Notes under the pieces: generated by a model
Database searches by the model: none
Seen by the model: the letters and a program-made list of their open reading frames with translations, nothing else
Told to the model about the DNA's origin: nothing
Assembly (NCBI RefSeq): GCF_000259255.1
Contig: NC_017737.1
Span: 62,001 to 126,000 of the forward strand
Reading direction: 5' to 3'
DNA: 64,000 nt
Origin: Helicobacter cetorum MIT 00-7128
GTDB lineage: Bacteria; Campylobacterota; Campylobacteria; Campylobacterales; Helicobacteraceae
Translations under genes and position numbers: made by a program
In this document: piece by piece, positions 47,311 through 56,363 of the stretch
How positions within the stretch are numbered: the first letter of the stretch is position 1
How the letters are laid out: every line of letters begins with the position of its first letter

Positions 47311-48645
47311 CTATGCTTGTTTCCTACCCAAAATAGATAAATATAACGCTCCTAAAGCCCCTGAAATCAACGAGCCAAATAAAATGGCAATTTTTGCCAC
47401 TTCCATAGCGTCTTTATGCTCACTTGTAAAAGCCAAATTAGAGATAAACATAGACATTGTAAAGCCAATTCCAGCTAAAAGCCCCGCTCCTAAAATATGC
47501 CACCAACTTATGCCTTTAGGGCGTGCAGTAATTTTTAGTTTTTCGCCTATAAAAGTGATAAGAAAAATTCCTAAAGGCTTACCCAAACAAAGTCCTAAAA
47601 CCACACCTAAAAAAACTTTATCCACTCCTAAATTTGTATCAGAACTAATGCTTACCCCAGCATTAGCAAACGCAAATAAAGGCATAATAAAATAACCACT
47701 CAAAGGGCTTAAAAAATGCTCCAATCTCTCTAATGGGCTTTGCAATTTTGAGGCTTTTTCCTTAAGAATATGCAATAAATCCATTTGCTCCTTATCCAAA
47801 AGAGGGTTAGTGTGCTTGTCTTGATGTAATTTCTCAAAATTGCCAATTGCCAATGAAAGCTCTTCAACACTATGCTTTTGCTCTATAGATTTGTTGGGGT
47901 TTTTTACAGGAATCATGAAAGCTAAAATAACAGCTGCAATCGTAGCATGGATTCCGCTTGAATGCACAAAAAACCACAATAAAACCCCTAAAAGCAAGTA
48001 AGGCGTAAGAGCACGCACATTCAAGCGATTTAGTAGCATTAAGGCTAGAATAACCCCTAAGGCCCCAAAAAGCCATGCAAGTTTTAAATTGGTTGTATAA
48101 AATACCGCAATCACTACAATCGCCCCTAAGTCATCAGCTACGGCTAAAGTAATTAAGAAAACCTTTAAAGCCACTGGCACTCTCTTGCCTAAGAGCATAA
48201 TCACTCCTAAAGCAAACGCAATATCTGTTGCCATAGGGATTCCAAAGCCATGATGAGAGGGCGTATTAGCATTAAGGGAAAAATAAATTAATCCCGGAAC
48301 TACCATGCCACCAATAGCTGCAATGACAGGAAAAGAGGCCTTTTTAAAATCTGATAACTCCCCAAATAAAAGCTCTCGTTTGATTTCTAAACCAATCATT
48401 AAAAAAAAGAGTGCCATAAGCACATCATCAATCCAATGATGCAAGCTAAAACCAATAAAAAAATCGCCCACTTGAAATCCAAAAGGCGTATGCCATAAAG
48501 CAAAATAATATTCTTTCAAAAATGAATTAGCTACTATCATAGCCATTACAGCGTTTAAAAAGAGAAAAACCCCTCCAAACGACTCGCTTTTAATGAAGTT
48601 TTTTAAAATACCGCTTAATCTGTTTTCTGGTTTATTTTTATTCAT
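47311..48645 (-). CDS. nhaA: Na+/H+ antiporter NhaA
   Basis: Exports sodium in exchange for protons. The 444 residues hold about twelve membrane helices. The transport site aspartates are in TLAVADDLGAIVVIAVFY (about residues 165-182), and GLEIKRELLFGELSD is the other NhaA signature. An insertion of about 45 hydrophilic residues (about 250-295) between helices is longer than in E. coli NhaA (388 residues); this is known for Helicobacter NhaA. It follows addA by 21 bases. Confidence 0.96.
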   Translation of the reverse strand: MNKNKPENRLSGILKNFIKSESFGGVFLFLNAVMAMIVANSFLKEYYFALWHTPFGFQVGDFFIGFSLHHWIDDVLMALFFLMIGLEIKRELLFGELSDFKKASFPVIAAIGGMVVPGLIYFSLNANTPSHHGFGIPMATDIAFALGVIMLLGKRVPVALKVFLITLAVADDLGAIVVIAVFYTTNLKLAWLFGALGVILALMLLNRLNVRALTPYLLLGVLLWFFVHSSGIHATIAAVILAFMIPVKNPNKSIEQKHSVEELSLAIGNFEKLHQDKHTNPLLDKEQMDLLHILKEKASKLQSPLERLEHFLSPLSGYFIMPLFAFANAGVSISSDTNLGVDKVFLGVVLGLCLGKPLGIFLITFIGEKLKITARPKGISWWHILGAGLLAGIGFTMSMFISNLAFTSEHKDAMEVAKIAILFGSLISGALGALYLSILGRKQA

Positions 48646-48666
48646 TAACTATCCTCTATTTAATAA

Positions 48667-51477
48667 CTAAACCCATAATATCTCAAGCAATTCCTTATTG
48701 GCATAGACAATACCAGCTTTCACACTACAAATTGGAATTTGAGATTGGATAAATTTAGCATAGCCATGCACTTGTTGGATATGACCTTGCTGATGATTCT
48801 TAGAGCTTTTATAATCTAATACAAAAAAATCTTGTTTTTTATCCCATAATAAGGCATCAATTCTTTGAATAACCCCATTATTTAGAAAAACCACTTCCCC
48901 TCTAAGCTTGCAATCTTTAAGAATCTTTTGAAACTCCAAATTATTTTCAAAAAGATTCAAACGATTTTTTAGCAAATTCATATCTAAAGCATAAAAACCA
49001 TAATGATAATTCAAATATTCTAGCACACTTGTTTGAGGGATATTATACGCATACTGATGTTCCAAGCCCTTATGCAAGGCAATTCCAAAATTAATCGCCT
49101 CTTGATTATCGTTCTTTTCATAGTTCTCATCTTGTTCTTCTTCTATCTCTTGAACTTGTTTGCCATAAGCATGAAGATTAATAAATGCGCTTTCTTTTTG
49201 AGGCACTATTTCAGAAGAATCCACCAATTCAATCTTACCCTCCTCTAAAGACACAAGCCCTAGCTTTTTACACATGTCTTTTTCATTTTTAGCTACAACA
49301 ATAAGCCCAAGCCTTGCTCTAGTGAATGCCACATAATAAACATTCATTTCTTCACAACTCTTGCGAAATTTCTCTGCCTCTATAGCCTTTTGATATGCCT
49401 CATCAACTATTTCACGATTTTTCATTCTATAATAAAGGCGCTTAAGCTCTGTTCTATCATATTCTTCAAGCAATTTATCTTGATGTGATGTAGCCCTACC
49501 CAAACGCTCGCATAAAATCACATAAGGAAATTCCATGCCCTTAGACTTATGAATGGTCATAATCTGTGCGCCTTGCGCTTTCAATGAGGCAATCTCTTTA
49601 GCCTCTAGTTTTTCTAAAAATTCATCAGCATCTTGACAAGTAATGGCAAGCTCTAAACAACTCTGTGCCGGCTCTTCATAAAGCTCAAATTGATTCATCA
49701 CACGCCACACAAAGCTTGCTACGCTCTCTTTTTTTGGCTCAAAGCTAGGCAAAGCTATCACATCATTATGCAAGTATCCGGCAAGCTTTAAAACACTATG
49801 TTTATAGAAAGGCTTATAAGGCTCTTTGGCTAGTGCATATTCTAAAGCATTCTTAATAATCTTAGATTCTACAAATTGAGACAAGCTTGCACTAGATTCG
49901 GTGCTTGGGTGGATTTCGCTTAAATGCTCTTGTAAATATTGTTTAATCTCTAAAGCATTGTCATTTGTGGCGCATAAAATCGTAATGTCTTTAGGGGCGA
50001 TATTATGCTCCAAAAGGTTTTTTGCCTCGCATAAAACTTGCTCTAAAAGCATTTCTTTTTCATCAGCCACTAAAGACACTTTCACATAACCTTTGGGTTC
50101 TGTTGTCTCTTTGGGACATTTTTGTGGAATATAAGTAGTAGAAAACTTTTTATAGGCTTTTTCAAAGATTTGATTCACATAGGCGATAACTAGGGGTGAG
50201 CTACGATAATTAAACTCTAAATTATCTTGATAAAAATCTTTAGAAACTTCTTCAAATAGCGAACTAAAGCTCCCCCTAAAACCATAAATACTTTGCTTTA
50301 CATCGCCTACAAAAAACACACTTCTTTGCCATTTGGACTGCCCTAATCCGGATTTAATCTCTTCAATAAAGGGAGATAAAATCTCATAATCACTCAAACT
50401 TGTATCTTGAAATTCATCAATTAATATATGAGAAATTTTACTATCTAATCTAAAATAAAAGAACTCTGCTGGCATGCTTAAAGTATTTTCATCTTTTAAG
50501 CTCAATAGTGCATGCACCTTTTGCTTAATTGCCAAAAAGTCTAGCTCTTGAAACCCCCTTAAAGCTTGTTTATACCACTTAATAACCTTTGGGAAAATTT
50601 CAAAAAACTCCCGCTCTCTCACTTCATAATAATGCCTTAACTCCTCTTCAATAGCCTCACATTCTGTATCTAAAGTAGGAACTTTATCCCTAAATTTTTT
50701 AAAAAACCTATATTCACCCTTTTGTTGTAGCCAAGTTAAGGTGCTGTTTAAAAATTCTTGCAAACTCTCGCATTTAATAGCCTTTTTAGCGCTATCTGAG
50801 GCCTCCTCTATAGCTAGAATTTTATCTTTTAGATTTCTTAATTTATTAAGCAAGCTCTTTTCATCAAAGCTAGGTTTAGCTTGAGAAAAAGATTCAAATA
50901 AATGCGCTCTATTTTCCAAAGAACGAATAAGCTCTAAAATCTGTTGGCTTTGATAACTCTCATGGCTTAAACAACGCCCCACAAAAGCACCAAGTTCTTT
51001 GAATTGCACTTCATTTAAAGCCCCTAAAAACCGCTCATCTAATAATGCTTGATATGCTTTAGCGTTTTCATTCACATCAAAATTAGCGCTCAAATTAGCA
51101 TACCAGCAAAACTTTCTTAAAATGCTTTGGAAAAACGCATCAATGGTGCTAACCTTAATATCTGCATTCAAAAACAGCTGATATATATTCTTGGCACGCT
51201 CTAAGACAAAAGTAGGCTCTAGGGCATAATGAGACTGCAAGGTCTCTAAAATCGCTGTTGTAGTCTTGTCTTCTTTGTTGTAATTTTGCAAATCTTTTAG
51301 GGCGTTTAACACACGATTTTTCATCTCAGCAGCTGCTTTCTTAGTGAAAGTAAGCGCTAAAATCTCACTAGGATTAGCCCCTTTAAAAAGTAACGCCAAA
51401 AACCGCACGCTTAAAGCAAAAGTTTTTCCACTTCCTGCTGAGGCCTTTAAAGCCATGCATTGTCTGTTTGTATCCAT
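48667..51477 (-). CDS. addA: AddA-type helicase-nuclease (RecB-like)
   Basis: Superfamily 1 helicase fused to a RecB-family nuclease, part of the AddAB enzyme that processes double-strand breaks for recombination. Walker A KASAGSGKTFAL (about residues 11-22), the LALTFTKKAAAEM motif Ia, DEFQDTS motif II, FVGDVKQSIYGFRGS motif III and MTIHKSKGMEFPYV motif V are present. The C-terminal nuclease shows IDALLWDK then VLDYKSSK (Asp and Lys of the active site). The 936 residues match HP1553. The partner AddB is not in the window. Confidence 0.93.
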   Translation of the reverse strand: MDTNRQCMALKASAGSGKTFALSVRFLALLFKGANPSEILALTFTKKAAAEMKNRVLNALKDLQNYNKEDKTTTAILETLQSHYALEPTFVLERAKNIYQLFLNADIKVSTIDAFFQSILRKFCWYANLSANFDVNENAKAYQALLDERFLGALNEVQFKELGAFVGRCLSHESYQSQQILELIRSLENRAHLFESFSQAKPSFDEKSLLNKLRNLKDKILAIEEASDSAKKAIKCESLQEFLNSTLTWLQQKGEYRFFKKFRDKVPTLDTECEAIEEELRHYYEVREREFFEIFPKVIKWYKQALRGFQELDFLAIKQKVHALLSLKDENTLSMPAEFFYFRLDSKISHILIDEFQDTSLSDYEILSPFIEEIKSGLGQSKWQRSVFFVGDVKQSIYGFRGSFSSLFEEVSKDFYQDNLEFNYRSSPLVIAYVNQIFEKAYKKFSTTYIPQKCPKETTEPKGYVKVSLVADEKEMLLEQVLCEAKNLLEHNIAPKDITILCATNDNALEIKQYLQEHLSEIHPSTESSASLSQFVESKIIKNALEYALAKEPYKPFYKHSVLKLAGYLHNDVIALPSFEPKKESVASFVWRVMNQFELYEEPAQSCLELAITCQDADEFLEKLEAKEIASLKAQGAQIMTIHKSKGMEFPYVILCERLGRATSHQDKLLEEYDRTELKRLYYRMKNREIVDEAYQKAIEAEKFRKSCEEMNVYYVAFTRARLGLIVVAKNEKDMCKKLGLVSLEEGKIELVDSSEIVPQKESAFINLHAYGKQVQEIEEEQDENYEKNDNQEAINFGIALHKGLEHQYAYNIPQTSVLEYLNYHYGFYALDMNLLKNRLNLFENNLEFQKILKDCKLRGEVVFLNNGVIQRIDALLWDKKQDFFVLDYKSSKNHQQGHIQQVHGYAKFIQSQIPICSVKAGIVYANKELLEILWV

Positions 51478-51604
51478 TGAAATAGCCCTAATCTCGCCCT
51501 TTTAAATAAAGGTATTTTGTTGTCATTATATCTAAAAGCACCTAGTACTTGAAAAATCTCTCACTCGCCCCTATAAAATAACTATAAAATAAGGATAATT
51601 TTGC

Positions 51605-51610
51605 TACAAT
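51605..51610 (+). promoter_or_regulatory. Likely -10 element of rpsB-tsf
   Basis: TACAAT preceded by TTTTGC. It gives a leader of about 140 bases before rpsB. Leaders of this kind often carry S2 autoregulation in other bacteria; I cannot identify such a structure here. Confidence 0.5.
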
Positions 51611-51758
51611 CATGGGGTTTTGTCGCTTTTTTACAAAAAGGACAAAAACAGCGTCAAATTCACACATGCTAATCCTTATTTTAGGTGTTCTTAAAGACTT
51701 TTAAGAATTAAATGAGCATGGAGGAAGAGAACCAAAAACAACTTTAAGGAGCATATTC

Positions 51759-52559
51759 ATGGTAACCATGAAAGATTTATTAGAATGCGGTGTGCATTTT
51801 GGACACCAAACAAGGCGTTGGAATCCTAAGACTAAAAAATTTATTTTTGGTGTTAGAAAGAATATCCATATTATTGATTTGCAAAAAACTTTGCGCTACT
51901 TTAGATACACTTATAACATCGTGCGTGATGCTACTGCACAAGGTAAGAGTATTATGTTTGTAGGAACAAAAAAACAAGCGAATGAGACTTTAAAAGAATT
52001 TGCTGAAAGCATTCAAGTTCCTTATGTAAACTATCGCTGGCTTGGTGGAATGCTCACAAACTTCAGCACCATTAGAAAATCCGTAAGAAAATTAGAAATC
52101 ATTGAAGAAATGGAAAATAGCGGTCAAATTGACTTATTGACCAAAAAAGAAAAGCTAATGATTCTAAGAAAAAAAGAAAAATTAGACAAATATCTTGGTG
52201 GTGTGCGCCATATGAAAAAAATCCCTGATATGATTTTCATCATTGATGTGGCTAAAGAAAAAATTGCTGTAGCAGAGGCTAGAAAACTTCATATCCCTAT
52301 TGTTGCGCCATTAGATACTAACTGCGACCCTGATTTAGTAGATTACCCAATTCCGGGAAATGATGATGCGATTCGCTCTATTAGATTATTCTGCAAAGAA
52401 ATGAGTGAGGCAATTTTAGAGGGAAGAGAGCTTATGCAAGAAGAAATCGCTCATTCTGATGAAAACAATCAAGAAGTAGAGTTTGTAAGTAACGAAGAAA
52501 AAGAAGAAGTGATTGCAGAAATCAAAGAAGAGCTTGCTCAAATTAAGGAGAGTGAATAA
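51759..52559 (+). CDS. rpsB: 30S ribosomal protein S2
   Basis: Structural protein of the small ribosomal subunit. Opens with the S2 signature [20 protein letters not shown] and includes [15 protein letters not shown] and [26 protein letters not shown]. The 266 residues include an acidic C-terminal extension (about the last 35 residues). A strong AAGGAG site precedes it. The stop overlaps the tsf start (TAATG). Confidence 0.98.
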   Translation: MVTMKDLLECGVHFGHQTRRWNPKTKKFIFGVRKNIHIIDLQKTLRYFRYTYNIVRDATAQGKSIMFVGTKKQANETLKEFAESIQVPYVNYRWLGGMLTNFSTIRKSVRKLEIIEEMENSGQIDLLTKKEKLMILRKKEKLDKYLGGVRHMKKIPDMIFIIDVAKEKIAVAEARKLHIPIVAPLDTNCDPDLVDYPIPGNDDAIRSIRLFCKEMSEAILEGRELMQEEIAHSDENNQEVEFVSNEEKEEVIAEIKEELAQIKESE

Positions 52560-53626
52560 TGGCAGAAATTAGCGCACAATTAGTCAAGCAACTAAGAGAT
52601 TTAACTGATGCGGGCATGATGGATTGTAAGAAAGCCCTTGTAGAAGTAGGTGGAGACCTACAAAAAGCGATTGATTTCTTGCGTGAAAAAGGCTTAAGCA
52701 AAGCCGCTAAAAAAGCTGATAGAGTCGCTGCTGAGGGCGTGGTTGCTTTAGAAGTGGCGAGCGATTTTAAAAGTGCGGTTATGGTAGAAATCAATAGTGA
52801 AACAGATTTTGTAGCTAAAAATGAGGGCTTTAAAGAATTAGTTAAAAAGACTTTAGAAACTATCAAAACCCATAACACCCACACCACAGAAGAGCTACTA
52901 AAAAGCTCGTTAGACAACAAGCCTTTTGAGGAGTATTTGCATTCTCAAATCGCAGTTATTGGCGAAAACATCTTAGTGAGAAAAATCGCTAATTTTAAAG
53001 CCCCTAGCTCTCATATCATCAATGGTTATGCGCATTCTAACGCTAGAGTGGGCGTGTTAATCACCATGAAATACAATGATGAGAAAAACGCTAAAAAAGT
53101 TGCTGAACTAGCAAGAAATATCGCTATGCATGCAGCAGCGATGAAACCCCAAGTATTAGATTGCAAAGACTTTAGCCTTGACTTTGTCAAAAAAGAAACT
53201 CTAGCTTTGATTGCTGAAATTGAAAAAGACAATGAAGAAGCTAAACGCTTAGGCAAACCTTTAAAAAACATTCCTACTTTTGGCAGTAGCATTGAATTAA
53301 GCGATGAAGTTCTAGCTAATCAAAAGAAAGCCTTTGAAAACGAATTAAAAGAGCAAGGCAAGCCTGAGCAAATCTGGGATAAAATCGTTCCAGGGAAAAT
53401 GGAAAGATTTATCGCTGATAACACACTCATTGACCAACGCCTAACCCTTTTAGGACAATTCTATGTTATGGATGATAAAAAGACTATCGCTCAGGTGGTC
53501 GCTGACTATTCAAAAGAATTAAACGATTCTTTAGAAATCACTGAATATGTGCGTTTTGAGCTAGGCGAAGGCATTGAGAAAAAAGTAGAAAATTTCGCTG
53601 AAGAAGTTGCCTTACAAATGAAATAA
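52559..53626 (+). CDS. tsf: Elongation factor Ts
   Basis: Nucleotide exchange factor for EF-Tu. The N-terminal UBA-like domain (LVKQLRDLTDAGMMDCKKAL) and the two core subdomains (NSETDFVAKNEGFKELV; MHAAAMKPQVLD) are present. The 355 residues are longer than E. coli EF-Ts (283) but usual for Campylobacterota. Co-translated with rpsB and closed by a hairpin at 53648-53675. Its 3' side is a synteny junction. Confidence 0.98.
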   Translation: MAEISAQLVKQLRDLTDAGMMDCKKALVEVGGDLQKAIDFLREKGLSKAAKKADRVAAEGVVALEVASDFKSAVMVEINSETDFVAKNEGFKELVKKTLETIKTHNTHTTEELLKSSLDNKPFEEYLHSQIAVIGENILVRKIANFKAPSSHIINGYAHSNARVGVLITMKYNDEKNAKKVAELARNIAMHAAAMKPQVLDCKDFSLDFVKKETLALIAEIEKDNEEAKRLGKPLKNIPTFGSSIELSDEVLANQKKAFENELKEQGKPEQIWDKIVPGKMERFIADNTLIDQRLTLLGQFYVMDDKKTIAQVVADYSKELNDSLEITEYVRFELGEGIEKKVENFAEEVALQMK

Positions 53627-53647
53627 GTTTGATGAAATAGTTTTTTT

Positions 53648-53675
53648 AGAAAATAACCTTAAAAGGTTATTTTCT
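53648..53675 (+). terminator. Terminator of rpsB-tsf
   Basis: Perfect inverted repeat AGAAAATAACCTT / AAGGTTATTTTCT with AA between, followed by CTCTACTTTTTT, 21 bases after the tsf stop. Confidence 0.85.
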
Positions 53676-53985
53676 CTCTACTTTTTTAACCTACCCTATT
53701 TAATCTCATTTTTTTAACTCTTTTATTATTCCTTATTTTTTTAAGAAAGCCTACTTTTAAACTATAATCAATGCTGTTCTATCAAGCGATTTTACACCCC
53801 TAGATTTAAAGAAATTTTTATGTTTGCCATTATTTTTTAGCTATTCAACCAACCCTTGAACCCCCAAAATTTAGGCACTCTTTAAGCTAAGTCTAAGTCT
53901 ACTATAATCAAAAGATTTTAAAGAAAACTTAAAATTAAAAGTGTTTGTAAAAATTTGATAATGAGTAAAAAATAAAAGGAATTAT
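53676..53985. other. Gene-free AT-rich stretch before the TIR gene
   Basis: About 310 bases without a credible gene. It contains two copies of CTATAATCAA (53762-53771 and 53902-53911), each a consensus TATAAT box. The second, with TATAAT at 53903-53908, is about 80 bases before the TIR gene and is the more likely promoter. The first copy may be a relic of a duplicated or displaced upstream region at this rearrangement junction. Confidence 0.5.
53903..53908 (+). promoter_or_regulatory. Likely -10 element of the TIR-lipoprotein-membrane module
   Basis: TATAAT within CTACTATAATCAAAAG, with no recognisable -35. Confidence 0.5.
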
Positions 53986-54651
53986 ATGAAAAAAGCCTTT
54001 GTGGTTGACTTAAGCAAAGAAAGTCAAAGAATTTTAGCCACATACTATACAGACCATAGCACAAGCAATCAAGCTAATGAAGTAGCTAGAAAAATTTATG
54101 AACTGATTAAAAAAGCCAAGCATTCTAACAATGATATAGCTTTAAATCACAATGAAATTAAAAAAGCCTTTTTTAACCCCTTTATGCCACAGCTAAAAAA
54201 TGCCCAAGTGTTTCTCTCACATTCACATAGAGATGAAAAACAAGTCTTAAAGGTCAAAAATTATTTAGAAAGCAATACAAATTGCAAAGTGTTTGTGGAT
54301 TCACTCTTTTGGGATTATAAAGATGAAATTCTAAACGAAATAGCGGAATACGATGATGATATCAGCGAGATTGAAGATGCTTTCACGCTCATTCTTAGAG
54401 AATCTTTAGAAATAATGATTCAAAAATGCCCTTATTTTGTGTTTCTACAAAGCAAGAACAGCATTTCCTATCAAGGACTATCAAGTATTACTTATTCAGC
54501 ATGGATTTATGAAGAGCTAAAAATTGTTAATGCCTTTCTACAAAAACCACGCATTACAGCCATGCGTGTTTCTCACAACATCACAGAATTATTAAAAGGA
54601 TTTGAAACCATCTCTCTTGATAATTTATGTGAATTGATTATAAAAAAATGA
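53986..54651 (+). CDS. TIR-domain protein
   Basis: A 221-residue soluble protein. The N-terminal 70 residues are helical and charged with no known domain. From residue 74 there is a bacterial TIR fold: AQVFLSHSHRDEKQVLKVKN (betaA and the BB-loop side), CKVFVDSLFWDYKDE, then CPYFVFLQSKNS, and SAWIYEEL (171-178), which fits the TIR pattern S-x-W-x-x-x-E-L and places Glu177 where NAD-cleaving TIR enzymes have the catalytic Glu. This suggests NADase or cyclic-ADP-ribose activity, as in Thoeris and other defence systems. It is followed by a lipoprotein gene (28 bases) and a small membrane-protein gene on the same strand. I know no H. pylori counterpart. TIR fold is seen; activity and role are inferred. 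Confidence 0.85.
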   Translation: MKKAFVVDLSKESQRILATYYTDHSTSNQANEVARKIYELIKKAKHSNNDIALNHNEIKKAFFNPFMPQLKNAQVFLSHSHRDEKQVLKVKNYLESNTNCKVFVDSLFWDYKDEILNEIAEYDDDISEIEDAFTLILRESLEIMIQKCPYFVFLQSKNSISYQGLSSITYSAWIYEELKIVNAFLQKPRITAMRVSHNITELLKGFETISLDNLCELIIKK

Positions 54652-54679
54652 ATTTTAATCTTATAACAAAGGATACAGA

Positions 54680-55838
54680 ATGAAAACTTATCAAAAATTA
54701 CTGGGTGCAAGCTGTTTGGCACTATATTTAGTAGGCTGTGGTGGTGGCGAATCACCGGTTGAGATAGTTAACTATGGAACTAAACTGCAAATAAACTCCA
54801 AAATAGATAATATTACTCTTGAAAATCTCAAGCTCAATCGTGGGAATTGTGAATATTCCACTCTACAAGTCCCCATAAGTTTAGAAAGGCTTACGCGAGA
54901 AAAAGAAGGGCTTGAAAACACTAAACAACGCTTTGAAAAAGCCTTAAACGCAACCCAACAAGAAATCACTCTTGAGCAACAATCCTTAAAAGAGTTTGAA
55001 AACAAAATGAAAGGACTAGACACAATTGAGAAATACTATGATTGGGATTTTAGCACAGAAAATAAACTTGATACACTAGATGAAAACTCTAAGCAATACA
55101 TGCAACTACAGAAACAGAGAGCTTTTATATTTGATTATCTCAAGAAATCACTTTCAAGCGAATCGCTTCCTGATATCTATTATGCACTTAAGTTCTTTTA
55201 TGCCCTTAAAAAAGATATTGCAAATATATTTACTGCAAATGGAATTAAAAAAGACATTGCGGAAAAAGCAAATAGAGCATACAATACAGCGAGAAAAGTT
55301 AATGAATATACATATCTTAATTGGATGCACTATTATCAAGGAGGTCCAGGTATAGAGTTAAATGCAGAGATAGAATCAGAACTAAAAATCTTGAAAAACT
55401 ACGCTGATTATATCAATAACCAAAAAATTTCCACAACTGCATCAGAGCTTATTGCAATCTACAATAAGATAAAAGACCACTATAGATTTAACTCATCATT
55501 TATAAAGTCTATCAATGAAAAATTACCCACTATAACCAACTTTCTTTTTAAAGAAATTGTGAGTAGCGCCCCAGAAAAACTTAGGGCAATAACAGATAAA
55601 GAACTGCAACCATTGACAGAAGACTTGCAAAAAATACCAAGCTAAGTTAAATGAAGTAACCAACAAGCTCCAAGAGATAGACCAAAAAATCAAAGAGTTG
55701 CAAGACAAACATATCCCCATGCTACAAGAATTGAAGTTTGGCGAGTCTGCAACTATCTCTTATAAATGCTCAAAACTCTTAGAGGCTGAACTTCAAACCA
55801 ATAAAGGCACTTATAAATTTAACTTTGAGAAAAAATAA
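54680..55838 (+). pseudogene. Lipoprotein with long helical insertion, frameshifted near its 3' end
   Basis: Signal peptide with lipobox LVGCGGG (Cys20). The uninterrupted frame stops at 55645 after 321 residues. In the next frame the sequence goes on without a break (YQAKLNEVTNKLQEID and so on) to a stop at 55836-55838. The shift is at a run of six A (55629-55634): five or eight A would restore a protein of about 385 residues. The N-terminal part has NRGNCEYS after a short beta-like region, and the lost C-terminal part has SYKCSKLLEAELQTNKG and KFNFEKK. These ends look like two halves of one small Cys-paired beta-domain, separated by a long helical hairpin (about residues 70-345). Function unknown; possibly an envelope sensor or anchor of the module. 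A sequencing error or phase variation is possible. Confidence 0.75.
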
Positions 55839-55848
55839 GCCATAAGCA

Positions 55849-56292
55849 ATGGATAACAACCCCATAGACAGAGAAAAAATCCTTGTAGAAGAGCTGAAAA
55901 TTTTGCAAGGTGTTATCAATAGAATGGCACAAAATTCTTTAGAATGTAAGAAATGGACTCTTGCTTTGGCTGTAGGGGTCTTATCTCTTAAAATAGAGTC
56001 AATTTCTAATCTTTATGGATTATGTGTTTTAGCGGTATTGTTACTATGCTTTTGGTTTTTAGATGCGTATTATCTCAAACAAGAAAGGTTATTTAGAGAG
56101 CAATATAAGTGGCTCATAGAAAATAGACTTAAGACTGATGAAAGAATGTTTGAAGTTTTACCTATTAAGAAAACTTGCAAACTACTGCAAGTCTTATCTG
56201 TCATGTTTTGCCATAAATCAATTAGTCTTTTCCCCTATATGGCGTTAACTTTGTGTTTAGTGGTCTATGGTCTCTGTTTTTTTATCAAATAG
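55849..56292 (+). CDS. Small membrane protein of the TIR module
   Basis: A 147-residue protein. An N-terminal cytoplasmic helix with VINRMAQNSLECKKW leads into a first membrane helix (about residues 37-52), a second (about 56-73) that ends in FWFLDAYYLKQERLFREQY, a cytoplasmic stretch, then a third membrane segment at the end (about 124-146). The motif set (inRMAxNS...K.W, FWxLDxYYLxxERxFRxxY) resembles a family I recall next to TIR-domain proteins in other bacteria; that recollection is not verified. It starts ten bases after the restored lipoprotein stop, so the three genes look like one unit. Possible role: membrane effector or anchor. No function is shown. Confidence 0.8.
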   Translation: MDNNPIDREKILVEELKILQGVINRMAQNSLECKKWTLALAVGVLSLKIESISNLYGLCVLAVLLLCFWFLDAYYLKQERLFREQYKWLIENRLKTDERMFEVLPIKKTCKLLQVLSVMFCHKSISLFPYMALTLCLVVYGLCFFIK

Positions 56293-56363
56293 ATATTGTA
56301 GTTTCTTTAATGCTTTTGGCTTTGATTGGCTATTCTTTATAAAAGTCTTTCAAATATTTTGTT

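Noticed and set aside
47279-47695. 138-codon plus-strand open frame opposite nhaA
   Set aside because: Mostly antisense to nhaA, with no family resemblance or ribosome site.
53762-53911. The two CTATAATCAA copies as attachment-site direct repeats of a mobile island
   Set aside because: Ten-base, AT-rich and containing a TATAAT box; no matching copy was seen on the far side of the island.
55080-55355. Open frame of 91 codons inside the lipoprotein gene
   Set aside because: Shifted shadow of the lipoprotein frame; no ribosome site and no recognisable domain.
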